This document shows positions 44,890 to 53,310 of a stretch of DNA of 64,000 bases, piece by piece. The stretch is from Paraliobacillus sp044383835. GTDB lineage: Bacteria > Bacillota > Bacilli > Bacillales > Amphibacillaceae. Both the position numbers and the translations under genes were made by a program. The notes beneath the pieces are model-generated. The model was not told the origin of the DNA. It did no database searches and saw nothing but the letters and a program-made list of their open reading frames with translations. Where the stretch lies: positions 53,109 to 117,108 of the forward strand of contig NZ_JBISEP010000007.1 in NCBI RefSeq assembly GCF_044383835.1. The letters are read 5' to 3'. Position 1 is the stretch's first letter; every line of letters begins with the position of its first letter.

Positions 44890-45104
44890 TTTGCACACTC
44901 CCTTCGCAACTGTTGTTGTTATTTTTATTTACGAGATACTCACAATATACTTACCTAATCCTCTATTCTTTAGGATTGTAAATTTTTTCGTTACACGAAC
45001 CTTATAAAAGAAAATTCATATAGTGTAATACCTACATTAATTGATTTTACTTCACATAAAAAAGAAAACACAAGTAAGTTTGATAAAAAAGTGAGGAATA
45101 TGCG

Positions 45105-45539
45105 ATGAATCCTTTTGAACAAATGCAAGGCTGGAAGCAAAATATGGATCATTTTTTCGGAGAAAATTTTTGGAGTGGATTTGATGATGTTCTCAAACCA
45201 CCAATTCCACAAGTGAATATGTATCAAGGAGAGAAAGACATTATTTGTTATGTGAGCTTACCCGGTGTTCAGCAAATTAACGATATTAATGTTCATGTCA
45301 CACAATCAACTTTAGTTATTAGCGGAGAAATCAAGCTCGAACATCACCATGGTCAAGTTGTTAAAGAAGAGATTATTCATGGAGCATTCGATCGAAAGTT
45401 AGAATTACCTTTTGCAGTGCGCAAAGATAAAATAGATGCAACCTATCAATATGGATTGCTAGTACTTCGCTTACATCGACAAATGCAACAAAATGAAGAT
45501 CAGAGGCACATCACGATTAAGCAACTGGACGAGGAATGA
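45105..45539 (+). CDS. Hsp20/alpha-crystallin small heat-shock protein
   Basis: A 144-residue holdase chaperone of the Hsp20 family that keeps unfolding proteins soluble. The alpha-crystallin domain runs from about residue 37 to 130: VNMYQGEKDIICYVSLPGVQ, VTQSTLVISGEIKLE, and GAFDRKLELPFAVRKDKIDA. The C-terminus has no clear IxI motif. It is one of few plus-strand genes in the core block, alone between UPF0316 and pbuG. GAGGAA precedes the ATG. No CIRCE or CtsR site was recognised upstream. Confidence 0.88.
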   Translation: MNPFEQMQGWKQNMDHFFGENFWSGFDDVLKPPIPQVNMYQGEKDIICYVSLPGVQQINDINVHVTQSTLVISGEIKLEHHHGQVVKEEIIHGAFDRKLELPFAVRKDKIDATYQYGLLVLRLHRQMQQNEDQRHITIKQLDEE

Positions 45540-45615
45540 GATAGCATGGAAAGGCCAATTCCTGTTGACCCCTAGACGATTATATCGATCAAAGTTGTCA
45601 AACTGCAATCCACAA

Positions 45616-45656
45616 AAAAAGTGTTGATGTGAATAACTGTTCACACCAACACTTTT
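45616..45656. terminator. Bidirectional terminator between hsp20 and pbuG
   Basis: An inverted repeat with arms AAAAGTGTTGATGTGAA and TTCACACCAACACTTTT (one mismatch) has A/T runs at both ends. It lies just after the pbuG stop and after the convergent hsp20 gene. Confidence 0.88.
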
Positions 45657-45659
45657 ATC

Positions 45660-46961
45660 CTAGCTTAGGAAGATTAAATATAGAATAAATACAACAAACA
45701 AGAACCACATAATCGGATTAATTTCTTTCACTTTACCCTTTGCTACCATTGTAATTGGATAGAATACAAATCCTATCGCAATACCAGTCGCGATACTATA
45801 AGCAAGTGGCATGATAATTAAGGTTAGAAATGCAGGCACAGCAATTTCAAATTGATCCCACTCAATCTCTTTTAATGAGCTTACCATCATCACACCAACA
45901 ATAATTAATGCTGGAGCGGTCACCGCAGAAGTTATAACGTCTAATAAAGGTGAAAAGAACAGTGCTAACAAAAACATTATTGCTGTCACAACAGCTGTAA
46001 AACCTGAACGCCCTCCTGCACTAACACCAGTAGCAGATTCTACGTAAGCAGTTGTAGTAGACGTACCTAACGTCGCACCAACTACTGTTGCAGCCGAATC
46101 AGAAAATAACGCTTTGCCTGCTTTAGGTAATTTATTATCCTTCATCAAGCCGGCTTTTGTAGCAACCGCAACAAGTGTACCAGCAGTATCAAAAAAGTCT
46201 ACAAATAAGAATGTCAATATAACACCAATCATTTGTACTGTAAAGACATCATCTAAATGCATAAAAGCTTGCCCAAATGTTGGCGCTAAACTAGGTGGTG
46301 CATCAAAAATCATGCCTGGCGGATCAATTAAACCTACAACTACACCAGCGATAGCTGTAATGATCATACCATAGAACACGCCACCCTTTATATTGAGCGT
46401 AATTAAAACAACCGTTACGATCACGCCGAAGATAGCAAGTAATGTGTTTCCATTCGTTAAGTCACCAAGTCCTGCAATCGTCGCTGGATTAGCTACAATA
46501 ATTCCAGCATTTTGAAAACCTACAAATGCAATAAACAAACCAATCCCTGCTCCAACAGCCATTTTCAAGCTAGCAGGAATCGCATTAATAATTTTTTCAC
46601 GTAAACCAGAGATAGTTAAGACGATGAAAATCAGTCCTGAAACAAGCACACCACTTAACGCTGTCTCCCAAGGTACTCCATAGTCTAGCACTACTGTATA
46701 AGAAAAGAACGCATTTAATCCCATACCCGGCGCTAAAGCAATTGGGTACTTCGCTAACAGTCCCATAGTTAAAGTACCGACAGCCGCTGCTACAGCTGTT
46801 GCAGTAAATACAGCACCAACATCCATACCCGTACCTTCAGCTGCTAATGTTGCTGGATTTACGAATAAAATATAAGCCATAGATAAGAACGTTGTGATTC
46901 CAGCAATTATTTCCGTGCGAAAATTCGTACCGAGTTTGTCAAATTCAAAAAACTTTTTCAC
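45660..46961 (-). CDS. pbuG: Guanine/hypoxanthine permease PbuG (NCS2 family)
   Basis: A 433-residue transporter with about 13 hydrophobic segments of the AzgA-like NCS2 group. Signatures: FFEFDKLGTNFRTEIIAGIT, TFLSMAYILFVNPATLAAEG, ALAPGMGLNAFFSYTVVL, FVDFFDTAGTLVAVATKAGL and GTSTTTAYVESATGVSAGGR. In B. subtilis PbuG imports hypoxanthine and guanine and sits near the pur operon under the same controls, as here: the 5' region holds paired PurBoxes, a promoter, a guanine riboswitch and a terminator. Length is normal and the ATG start is preceded by AGGGGG. Confidence 0.93.
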   Translation of the reverse strand: MKKFFEFDKLGTNFRTEIIAGITTFLSMAYILFVNPATLAAEGTGMDVGAVFTATAVAAAVGTLTMGLLAKYPIALAPGMGLNAFFSYTVVLDYGVPWETALSGVLVSGLIFIVLTISGLREKIINAIPASLKMAVGAGIGLFIAFVGFQNAGIIVANPATIAGLGDLTNGNTLLAIFGVIVTVVLITLNIKGGVFYGMIITAIAGVVVGLIDPPGMIFDAPPSLAPTFGQAFMHLDDVFTVQMIGVILTFLFVDFFDTAGTLVAVATKAGLMKDNKLPKAGKALFSDSAATVVGATLGTSTTTAYVESATGVSAGGRSGFTAVVTAIMFLLALFFSPLLDVITSAVTAPALIIVGVMMVSSLKEIEWDQFEIAVPAFLTLIIMPLAYSIATGIAIGFVFYPITMVAKGKVKEINPIMWFLFVVFILYLIFLS

Positions 46962-47023
46962 TTTACTTCCCCCTCTTTCGTCTTGTCTTCTATAATTCTT
47001 GGTTAAGCTAACAAAACAACAAA

Positions 47024-47053
47024 AACACCCTTACCTTTATCGGAAAGAGTGTT
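47024..47053 (-). terminator. Riboswitch-controlled terminator in the pbuG leader
   Basis: Stem AACACTCTT / AAGGGTGTT (one G-U type pair) with a 12-base loop, followed on the minus strand by TTTTTGTTG. It is the expression platform between the purine aptamer and pbuG. Confidence 0.88.
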
Positions 47054-47158
47054 CTATGACTAGTCAGAAGTTTAGAATGAAACCATTTGTTATCAATAAC
47101 AAAAATATTTCTATAAAAGAATAATAAATTGCCTTCTCCTATAAAAATAGTAATCATT

Positions 47159-47231
47159 CTTCTTCGTAGCCCGACCATTTACGGTGGTCAAGTAGAAACT
47201 CTAGAGCCTTATCCTCAAGATTATACGACGA
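47159..47231 (-). promoter_or_regulatory. Purine riboswitch aptamer (guanine type) before pbuG
   Basis: The minus strand reads TTCGTCGTATAATC, GGATAAGG, GTTTCTAC and CCGTAAA, ending GGGCTACGAA: the conserved joining regions and loops of the purine aptamer. The ligand-pairing position (GCTACG) is C, indicating guanine or hypoxanthine. The closing stem pairs TTCG with CGAA. Confidence 0.93.
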
Positions 47232-47263
47232 ATTTTCTATAAAATTATTTTTAATACATTTTA

Positions 47264-47292
47264 ATCTTACAAGGGAATATGGAACTAGTCAA
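47264..47292 (-). promoter_or_regulatory. Promoter of pbuG
   Basis: Minus-strand TTGACT (47292-47287) and TAAGAT (47269-47264) are 17 bases apart. The element lies between the PurBox pair and the riboswitch, in the same geometry as at purE. Confidence 0.78.
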
Positions 47293-47300
47293 GCTAAAAA

Positions 47301-47334
47301 CGAATGTTTTAAATTTTTAAACAATTAACGTTCG
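47301..47334. promoter_or_regulatory. Paired PurBoxes (PurR operator) at pbuG
   Basis: Inverted half-sites CGAATGTT (47301-47308) and AACGTTCG (47327-47334) are 18 bases apart, the identical spacing to the purE operator. They fit the PurR CGAAC core, the left box with one change (T for C). Confidence 0.75.
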
Positions 47335-47505
47335 GTTATGGGGGATATTTCCGGTGGTAGTGTGTTGGAGCTTTAGCGCTGAAATAATATAATAGTTTTA
47401 TAGTTTTTATAATGGTATGTTTTATCTTGAACTATTAAAACAATTGTCATATGATGAATTTGTATCCACACTATAGTAATAACTAATTTAGAAAGGAAAA
47501 TGCAA

Positions 47506-48432
47506 ATGTCACTTTCCCCACCTGTTGAACAATCCGTTCCACTAGAGCTGAAGATCCTCACCTATTTAGAACCACGAATGAATTTAAACGCTTCTCAGCA
47601 ACTAACCCTACACAACCTAAACAAAGGCCTTTCTGGTGAAAGAAAATTAATCCGTCTACTTCAAGAGCAGTTATCACCTAACTATTTCATTCTCCATGAT
47701 TTTTTATTTAAGATCAATGGAGTAGAATTTCAAATTGACACACTTCTTATTGGTGGCGATAAAATCTATCTAATTGAGGTCAAAAACTATGAAGGTGATT
47801 TTTTCATCAAACAAAGCAATTGGTATTCCATTTCATCAGGCAATGAAATAAGAAATCCAATCCATCAATTAAAACGAAGTGAACTTTTACTGCAACGGAT
47901 GTTACAACAATCTCCATATACATTCCCTATTGAATCCTACGTTGTCTTTATTAACTCCGAATTTCAATTGTATCATGCCACAACAGAATTACCGATAGTG
48001 TTCCATGCACAGATTAATAGATTTATAAAGAAATTAAATTCAAACTCATTTAATCAGACAAATCAACATAAAAAGTTAGCCGCATTTCTCAATGATCAAA
48101 AACACTTTTGGTCTGACAACAAGATTTTTTCTTTTTATAACTATGAGCAGTTAAAAAAAGGAATTGTTTGCACCTCTTGTTTCAATTTTTTAACCCCAAT
48201 TAATCATAATATACTTGTGTGTAGCCACTGTAAATCGGTTGAAGACCTTGAATCCGCTTTAATGCGAAGTGTTCTGGAATTTTCAACATTATTTCCCGAT
48301 AAGAAAATAACAACACCTTTCATTTATGACTGGTGCCAAATGAATGTGTCGAAAAAAACCATTAGAAGGATATTAAAAAAACAAATGAAAGTTAACGGAG
48401 AAAGAAAACATACCTACTATACTTTTAATTAA
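47506..48432 (+). CDS. NERD-domain protein (nuclease-related)
   Basis: A 308-residue protein with a NERD domain from about residue 40 to 150: LSGERKLIRLLQEQL, NGVEFQIDTLLIGGDKIYLI and EVKNYEGDFFIKQSNWYSIS. The D-(x)n-EVK pattern is the PD-(D/E)XK nuclease core shared with restriction enzymes. A zinc-ribbon-like cysteine set follows near residue 225-245 (CTSCFNFLTP, LVCSHCKSVE) before a helical C-terminus with a KKTIRRILKK segment. ATG 47506 is preferred over 47500 since AAAGGA is 8 bases away. NERD proteins occur often on mobile DNA, but their role is mostly unproven. It borders a type I restriction locus. Confidence 0.85.
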   Translation: MSLSPPVEQSVPLELKILTYLEPRMNLNASQQLTLHNLNKGLSGERKLIRLLQEQLSPNYFILHDFLFKINGVEFQIDTLLIGGDKIYLIEVKNYEGDFFIKQSNWYSISSGNEIRNPIHQLKRSELLLQRMLQQSPYTFPIESYVVFINSEFQLYHATTELPIVFHAQINRFIKKLNSNSFNQTNQHKKLAAFLNDQKHFWSDNKIFSFYNYEQLKKGIVCTSCFNFLTPINHNILVCSHCKSVEDLESALMRSVLEFSTLFPDKKITTPFIYDWCQMNVSKKTIRRILKKQMKVNGERKHTYYTFN

Positions 48433-48506
48433 GGATTTGAATTTTTATTAGACCGAGATCTTGGATGAATGCTTTCAATTTACTGTTGATTCGGGGTTTT
48501 GCTTCA

Positions 48507-48799
48507 GTTAAGTTACCGTTCTCGTGTGTCTGTGTCTCGAGCGGGTACTTAGAGTGGGTTTAAGTTACCGTTCTAGACGAGTTAACCCTATAGCGGGCTT
48601 TTAGAACGAGTTTAAGTTACCGTTTCGGACGATCCAACGCTATATCGGGCGCTTAGAACGAGTTTAAGTTACCGTTTCGGACGATTCAACGCTATATCAG
48701 GCGCTTAGAACAAGTTTAAGTTACCGTTTCGGACGATCCAACGCTATATCGGGCGCTTAGAACAAGTTTAAGTTACCGTTTGCATTTAACGGTAACTTA
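48507..48799. repeat. 52-bp tandem repeat array ending in a hairpin
   Basis: GTTTAAGTTACCGTT begins at 48558, 48610, 48662, 48714 and 48766, exactly every 52 bases, and a variant begins at 48507. Between them lie near-identical blocks containing CGGACGATCCAACGCTATAT and CGGGCGCTTAGAAC; the outermost left unit is most diverged. The final copy is followed by its own reverse complement, TAAGTTACCGTT then a 7-base loop then AACGGTAACTTA (48769-48799). No open reading frame fits. The rest of 48433-48976 shows no gene. Confidence 0.9.
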
Positions 48800-48976
48800 G
48801 GCTTGTTAAAATTATTGAGAAGATAACTTTCTAGCAAAATATCTTCTATTTATCTAACACTATCTTACTTTTTGATCGAAACATTAAAAAATCACAAAAA
48901 CCACATACCAGATAGTATAGTGTTTCTATCATTTTACTAAAGGGCCTACTCTATAAATCTTATCTCATTGAATACT

Positions 48977-51900
48977 TTATTTTCTTCTAAGCGGAAGTAT
49001 TTGATTATTCATCAGTTCATCTAAGTCCTGCCGAACGGTCTTCCAATATTTTAATTTACTGACCGCATCAGAATTGTTTTCTTTATATTTATCGTAATCA
49101 CTTGTAACCTTTAGTTCTGACTCTCCATTTTGGCGATCTCTATTGACTTTGTAATTAGAAATCACAAAATCTAGATTATCTTCATTTACACACCATTTTT
49201 CTGCAAAATCTTCAACCAATTCATATCTGGTGGTTTGTATCATATTCTCTAATAATACTGATACATTTTGATCACGATATTCTTCTGGATTTTCTTGAAT
49301 GTTACCCCACAATTCTTTCATTAATTGTGCTAGCTGTTGATTATTTTTTTCTAATTCGACAATGTATTTATTCACTTCTTTTACAGCTTTTTCTTCTTGG
49401 TCGCGCAGTAACTCATATTGATCTTTTCCAGATGGAATAAAGGATTGGATAAGTAATAGTATATATTCATAGTTGATTTCATCTGTTTTAATGGATTCTA
49501 ACTCATATTCAACATCAATTTCTAATGGATCGTCTGTTATTTCTCCTCCTCCTGATTTGATCTCTTCTAATGCATTCACGTATTTCCCTTGATAATGTTC
49601 AATCTCTTCAAAAGTTATAGGAAAAATACTGCCCATTTGATTGTCATCAAACTCACTATATACTTGTACAGATGAAAAAGCCTTATCTAAAGCTTGATAC
49701 GCCTTAGCGAATTTTTTTAATAAGGGTAAATTTTGTAGATCAACTTCTTCCGATGAAGGTGCGATATCCCGCAGTTTTTGGATCGCCTTTAAAAACTCTT
49801 CCTTTGCTTCATCCCAATCCGGCGCCAAGATGTCATTTTCCCCACCATTTGAATACAAGACTAATGCATCCTTTACTTTCTCTTCAAATATCTTCGGCGT
49901 TTGAAAAGTAACGATTTGACCATACTTCTTAGGATTATCAAATAAACGGTTCGTTCGCGAAAATGCTTGGATTAAATCATGTGCTTTCATTGGAGATCGA
50001 TCTATAAATAAAGTAGATAGACAAGGTGCATCAAATCCTGTTAATAATCTATCGACAACAATAACCAAATCTAATTGCTCTGCCCGCGATAAATATTGAT
50101 CCTTTTTACGCGCTAAACGATCATTTACATTATTGTTATAAGCTCTAATCGTTTCCAAAGTGAAACTTGTACCAAACTGTTCATTATAATCGCACAACGT
50201 TTCTTTCATTTTATCTTGGTTATACAAAGAAACCTCTTCATTCTCAGAAATAGAGTAAGTAATCGCTACTTTAGGAAAATCAGGCAATATACTTTTTGTT
50301 TTCTCACTAATTTGAATGGACGTTTCTCCTGATTTCACTTTTTTAATTAAATCATAGTAGCGTTGCGCTTTTGCTATTGAAGAGGTTGTTAGGATAGCTT
50401 CATAGGTTTGCCCTGTTCCTTTTTTAAATCCTAATTTAGCTCGTGATTTATTTATAATAGAATGCAAGACCTGTAACATGTGTTCTTCATTTTCATAGAT
50501 ATCCTTTGGCAACATCGTTTCTTTCACAGAAGTATCTATCTCATCAACGTTGATATCTTCCCCCTGCAGTTTAATTATTACTTGATCTAATTCTTCTTCA
50601 GAAAAAGTACTCTTATATTCAACTTGAAAACCTAATACTGCTTTATCGTGTATAGCTTCTTTAACTGTATATTCATGTAATCTCTTGCCATATTGCTGTT
50701 CAGTGGTTCTTGGTAAATTTCCGATTGCTTGTTTTGCGTTCTCAGCAAAAATTGGAGTTCCGGTAAAACCGTACCATAATGACCTCACAAAAAAGCGTTC
50801 AATTTCTTGTTTCTTTTGAGGCGAGATCGCTCGATGGCATTCATCAACTACGAAAGCTAGTTTGAGTTGTGTTAATGTACGATAACGTTTCGTTTCTTCT
50901 TTTCCACTAAATCGCTTCATCACATGATTTAATTTTTGTATAGTTGTTACAATTACAGTTCGATCATCTGATAACAACTTCTTAATCAAATCATTCACAT
51001 TACTCGTTTCATCAATATCAATCACATCATTCTCAGCGTATGAGGTAAACGATGTTGTAGTCTGTTGATCTAAATCCACACGGTCAACAATAAAAATCGT
51101 TTTCTGGATAGATGGAATCTGTAAAAGATTTCGTGCCACCTTGTAGGAGGTTAATGTTTTCCCTGACCCAGTAGTATGCCAGACATATCCAGACTGTTGT
51201 CTTTTAGAAGCCTCTTTCACCGCTTCAATTGCATGAATTTGATATGGTCGTAGTAAAATTAAAGACTTCCTATCGTTATCTATAACCGTATATTGTGTAA
51301 CCATTTTATGCGCTTGTGGAATGGATAAAACACTGCGCGCGAAATCTAAATAATCATCTACAGGCTTATTATTTTCATCAACCCATTTGGACAGAAATTG
51401 TTCTTTTAATTTTGTGTCCAATGCGGTAGCAATATAGCGCGTATCGGTGCCATTCGTTACTACGAACATTTGCAAACTAGAGTAAATGCCTGTAAATTTT
51501 CCTTCTTTCAAGTATTTCTGTATTTGACGAAAAGCATCCATATACGGATGGCTGCGACTTTTTAATTCAATATGTATCATCGGTATACCATTTATTAGTA
51601 AAGTGACATCAAAGCGTCGATTTTGTTCTATACTTGTCTTCTTAGAACTTTCAAATTGATTAATCACTTCATAGGAAGACATCCCTCCAGCAATATCTGC
51701 TCTATTAATTACACGCAGGCGAATAGTACCTAAACTAGCATCCTCACGCTGTACTTCGACTTTTGCTATTCCATTCTCACCAGATAGCCAAATAGCAGCT
51801 TCATAGAAATTAACAAAGTTTAATTGATTCTGTATTTGTTTAAATTCCTGTTCTGTTAACGGCACCTCATTCAAGACATCTTTATTATTGATTTCTAATT

Positions 51901-52033
51901 TTTCTCTAAAGTTATTCCATAAATCTGCTTCTGTGTGCAGATCATTTCGATAAGTCCATTGAGACTCACCATTGATTAATTGTTTAATTAAATCATTTTC
52001 TAAAATAGCTTCTGACGTAGTCTTACTACTCAT
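48977..52033 (-). CDS. hsdR: Type I restriction enzyme, HsdR subunit
   Basis: A 1018-residue DNA-translocating restriction subunit. The N-terminal nuclease core is VTLLINGIPMIHIELKSRSH (D...ELK). SF2 motor motifs follow: VWHTTGSGKTLTSYKVA (Walker A), VVDECHRAIS (DEAH-like), GFTGTPIFAENAK (motif III), VVDRLLTGFDAPCLSTLFID and LIQAFSRTNRLFD (motif VI). The C-terminal 250 residues contain acidic helices that dock on the methylase. ATG 52033 is the start; an earlier in-frame ATG would lie inside the promoter region and lacks a ribosome site. It is divergent from hsdS and no hsdM is near, which is unusual. Confidence 0.93.
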   Translation of the reverse strand: MSSKTTSEAILENDLIKQLINGESQWTYRNDLHTEADLWNNFREKLEINNKDVLNEVPLTEQEFKQIQNQLNFVNFYEAAIWLSGENGIAKVEVQREDASLGTIRLRVINRADIAGGMSSYEVINQFESSKKTSIEQNRRFDVTLLINGIPMIHIELKSRSHPYMDAFRQIQKYLKEGKFTGIYSSLQMFVVTNGTDTRYIATALDTKLKEQFLSKWVDENNKPVDDYLDFARSVLSIPQAHKMVTQYTVIDNDRKSLILLRPYQIHAIEAVKEASKRQQSGYVWHTTGSGKTLTSYKVARNLLQIPSIQKTIFIVDRVDLDQQTTTSFTSYAENDVIDIDETSNVNDLIKKLLSDDRTVIVTTIQKLNHVMKRFSGKEETKRYRTLTQLKLAFVVDECHRAISPQKKQEIERFFVRSLWYGFTGTPIFAENAKQAIGNLPRTTEQQYGKRLHEYTVKEAIHDKAVLGFQVEYKSTFSEEELDQVIIKLQGEDINVDEIDTSVKETMLPKDIYENEEHMLQVLHSIINKSRAKLGFKKGTGQTYEAILTTSSIAKAQRYYDLIKKVKSGETSIQISEKTKSILPDFPKVAITYSISENEEVSLYNQDKMKETLCDYNEQFGTSFTLETIRAYNNNVNDRLARKKDQYLSRAEQLDLVIVVDRLLTGFDAPCLSTLFIDRSPMKAHDLIQAFSRTNRLFDNPKKYGQIVTFQTPKIFEEKVKDALVLYSNGGENDILAPDWDEAKEEFLKAIQKLRDIAPSSEEVDLQNLPLLKKFAKAYQALDKAFSSVQVYSEFDDNQMGSIFPITFEEIEHYQGKYVNALEEIKSGGGEITDDPLEIDVEYELESIKTDEINYEYILLLIQSFIPSGKDQYELLRDQEEKAVKEVNKYIVELEKNNQQLAQLMKELWGNIQENPEEYRDQNVSVLLENMIQTTRYELVEDFAEKWCVNEDNLDFVISNYKVNRDRQNGESELKVTSDYDKYKENNSDAVSKLKYWKTVRQDLDELMNNQILPLRRK

Positions 52034-52105
52034 CTCATCACCCCACACACTATAATACAATGTACCTATTACTAGCTATAGTATAGCATATGATAATGGT
52101 ATTAT
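52034..52105. promoter_or_regulatory. Intergenic region between divergent hsdR and hsdS
   Basis: Only 72 very AT-rich bases separate the two genes. TATTAT on the minus strand and TATGAT at 52089-52094 on the plus strand are -10-like; a plus-strand start from the latter would fall within about 6 bases of the hsdS open frame, leaving no room for a ribosome site. Confidence 0.45.
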
Positions 52106-53275
52106 GTGACAATAATTTACGATTGGGAACAGCGTAAGCTAAGCGAAATGACAGTTTATAAGAACGGTAAAGGGCATGAAGATAGACAATCTACAAGCGG
52201 AAATTATGAATTAATTAATCTTAATTCAATATCCATAGATGGTGGACTGAAGCATTCCGGTAAGTTCATCGATGATGCTGCAGATACGTTATTAAAAGAT
52301 GATTTAGTAATGATTCTTAGCGATGTGGGGCATGGAGATTTGTTAGGAAGAGTAGCACTGATACCTGAAAATAATAGATTTGTACTTAATCAACGTGTAG
52401 CATTACTGAGACCAAATGAAACGGCGAATGCTCAGTTCTTATTTTCGTATATCAACGCACATCAATACTATTTCAAGTCTCAAGGTGCAGGAATGTCGCA
52501 ACTAAACATTTCAAAAGGAAGTGTAGAAAACTTCAAATCATTTGTACCAAACCTAGAAGAACAACGGAAGACAGGTGAATTTTTCAAAGACCTGGACCAC
52601 CTTATCGCTCTTCATCAACGTAAGTTAGAGACACTAAATCTGATGAAGAAAGGCTTTATGCAGGTGATGTTCCCGCAAAAAGAGGAAGTTGTGCCGAGAT
52701 TAAGGTTTGCTGATTTTAATGATAGGTGGGAACAGCGTAAGTTGGGGGAAGTAACAACATCCTATTCAGGTGGAACCCCAGCAGTTGGAAAAAGTGAATA
52801 TTATGGTGGTGAAATTCCGTTCATTCGTTCTGCGGAAATAAATAGTGATTCAACAGAATTATTCATCTCTGAAAGTGGACTAAATAACTCTTCAGCAAAA
52901 ATGGTTGATGTTGGGGATATCCTTTACGCCATGTATGGTGCGACTAGTGGAGAAGTCGGTATATCAAGAATTAACGGGGCTATTAATCAGGCAATTCTAG
53001 CGATTCGAACAGGAGAAGGATATGATTCACAGTATATTATGCAGTGGCTGCGCAGTCAAAAACAAAAAATAATTGATAAGTACCTTCAAGGTGGACAAGG
53101 AAATTTATCGGGTTCTATTATTAAAAAATTACAAATAGAATTTCCTAGTTATACAGAACAAAAGAAAATCGGTATCTTTTTAAGAGAAATAGATTTTCTT
53201 ATCGCTCTTCATCAACATAAAATTGATAAACTTCAATCACTTAAAAAAGCTTACCTACAAAAAATGTTCATATAA
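52106..53275 (+). CDS. hsdS: Type I restriction specificity subunit HsdS (expressed copy, 5' end abnormal)
   Basis: The 389-residue protein has two target-recognition domains (residues about 10-165 and 210-360), each followed by a coiled-coil repeat: DLDHLIALHQRKLETLNLMK and EIDFLIALHQHKIDKLQSLK. The domain starts carry the usual WEQRKL motif (residues 7-12 and about 208). Normal HsdS proteins have some 15-20 residues before the first WEQRKL; here only TIIYD precede it, the start is GTG and no ribosome site is seen, so the 5' end looks cut. A 141-base segment in the centre is repeated inverted at 56275-56415, permitting swap of the second recognition domain. It should specify DNA sequence for an HsdM that is not in the window. 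Confidence 0.85.
   Translation: MTIIYDWEQRKLSEMTVYKNGKGHEDRQSTSGNYELINLNSISIDGGLKHSGKFIDDAADTLLKDDLVMILSDVGHGDLLGRVALIPENNRFVLNQRVALLRPNETANAQFLFSYINAHQYYFKSQGAGMSQLNISKGSVENFKSFVPNLEEQRKTGEFFKDLDHLIALHQRKLETLNLMKKGFMQVMFPQKEEVVPRLRFADFNDRWEQRKLGEVTTSYSGGTPAVGKSEYYGGEIPFIRSAEINSDSTELFISESGLNNSSAKMVDVGDILYAMYGATSGEVGISRINGAINQAILAIRTGEGYDSQYIMQWLRSQKQKIIDKYLQGGQGNLSGSIIKKLQIEFPSYTEQKKIGIFLREIDFLIALHQHKIDKLQSLKKAYLQKMFI
52606..52746 (+). repeat. Left arm of the 141-bp perfect inverted repeat (hsdS switch)
   Basis: Bases 52606-52746, from CGCTCTTCATCAACGTAAG to AACAGCGTAAGTTGGG, are identical in reverse complement to 56275-56415 over all 141 bases; identity ends abruptly at both sides. It encodes the central conserved coiled coil and the second WEQRKL motif of HsdS. 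Confidence 0.97.
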
Positions 53276-53300
53276 AAAAGGCATTTTTCATGCCTTTTTT
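53274..53300. terminator. Bidirectional terminator between hsdS and the recombinase gene
   Basis: AAAAAAGGCA / TGCCTTTTTT hairpin with a short loop lies between the converging stop codons of hsdS and the tyrosine recombinase. It serves both genes. Confidence 0.9.
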
Positions 53301-53310
53301 ATATGATATT

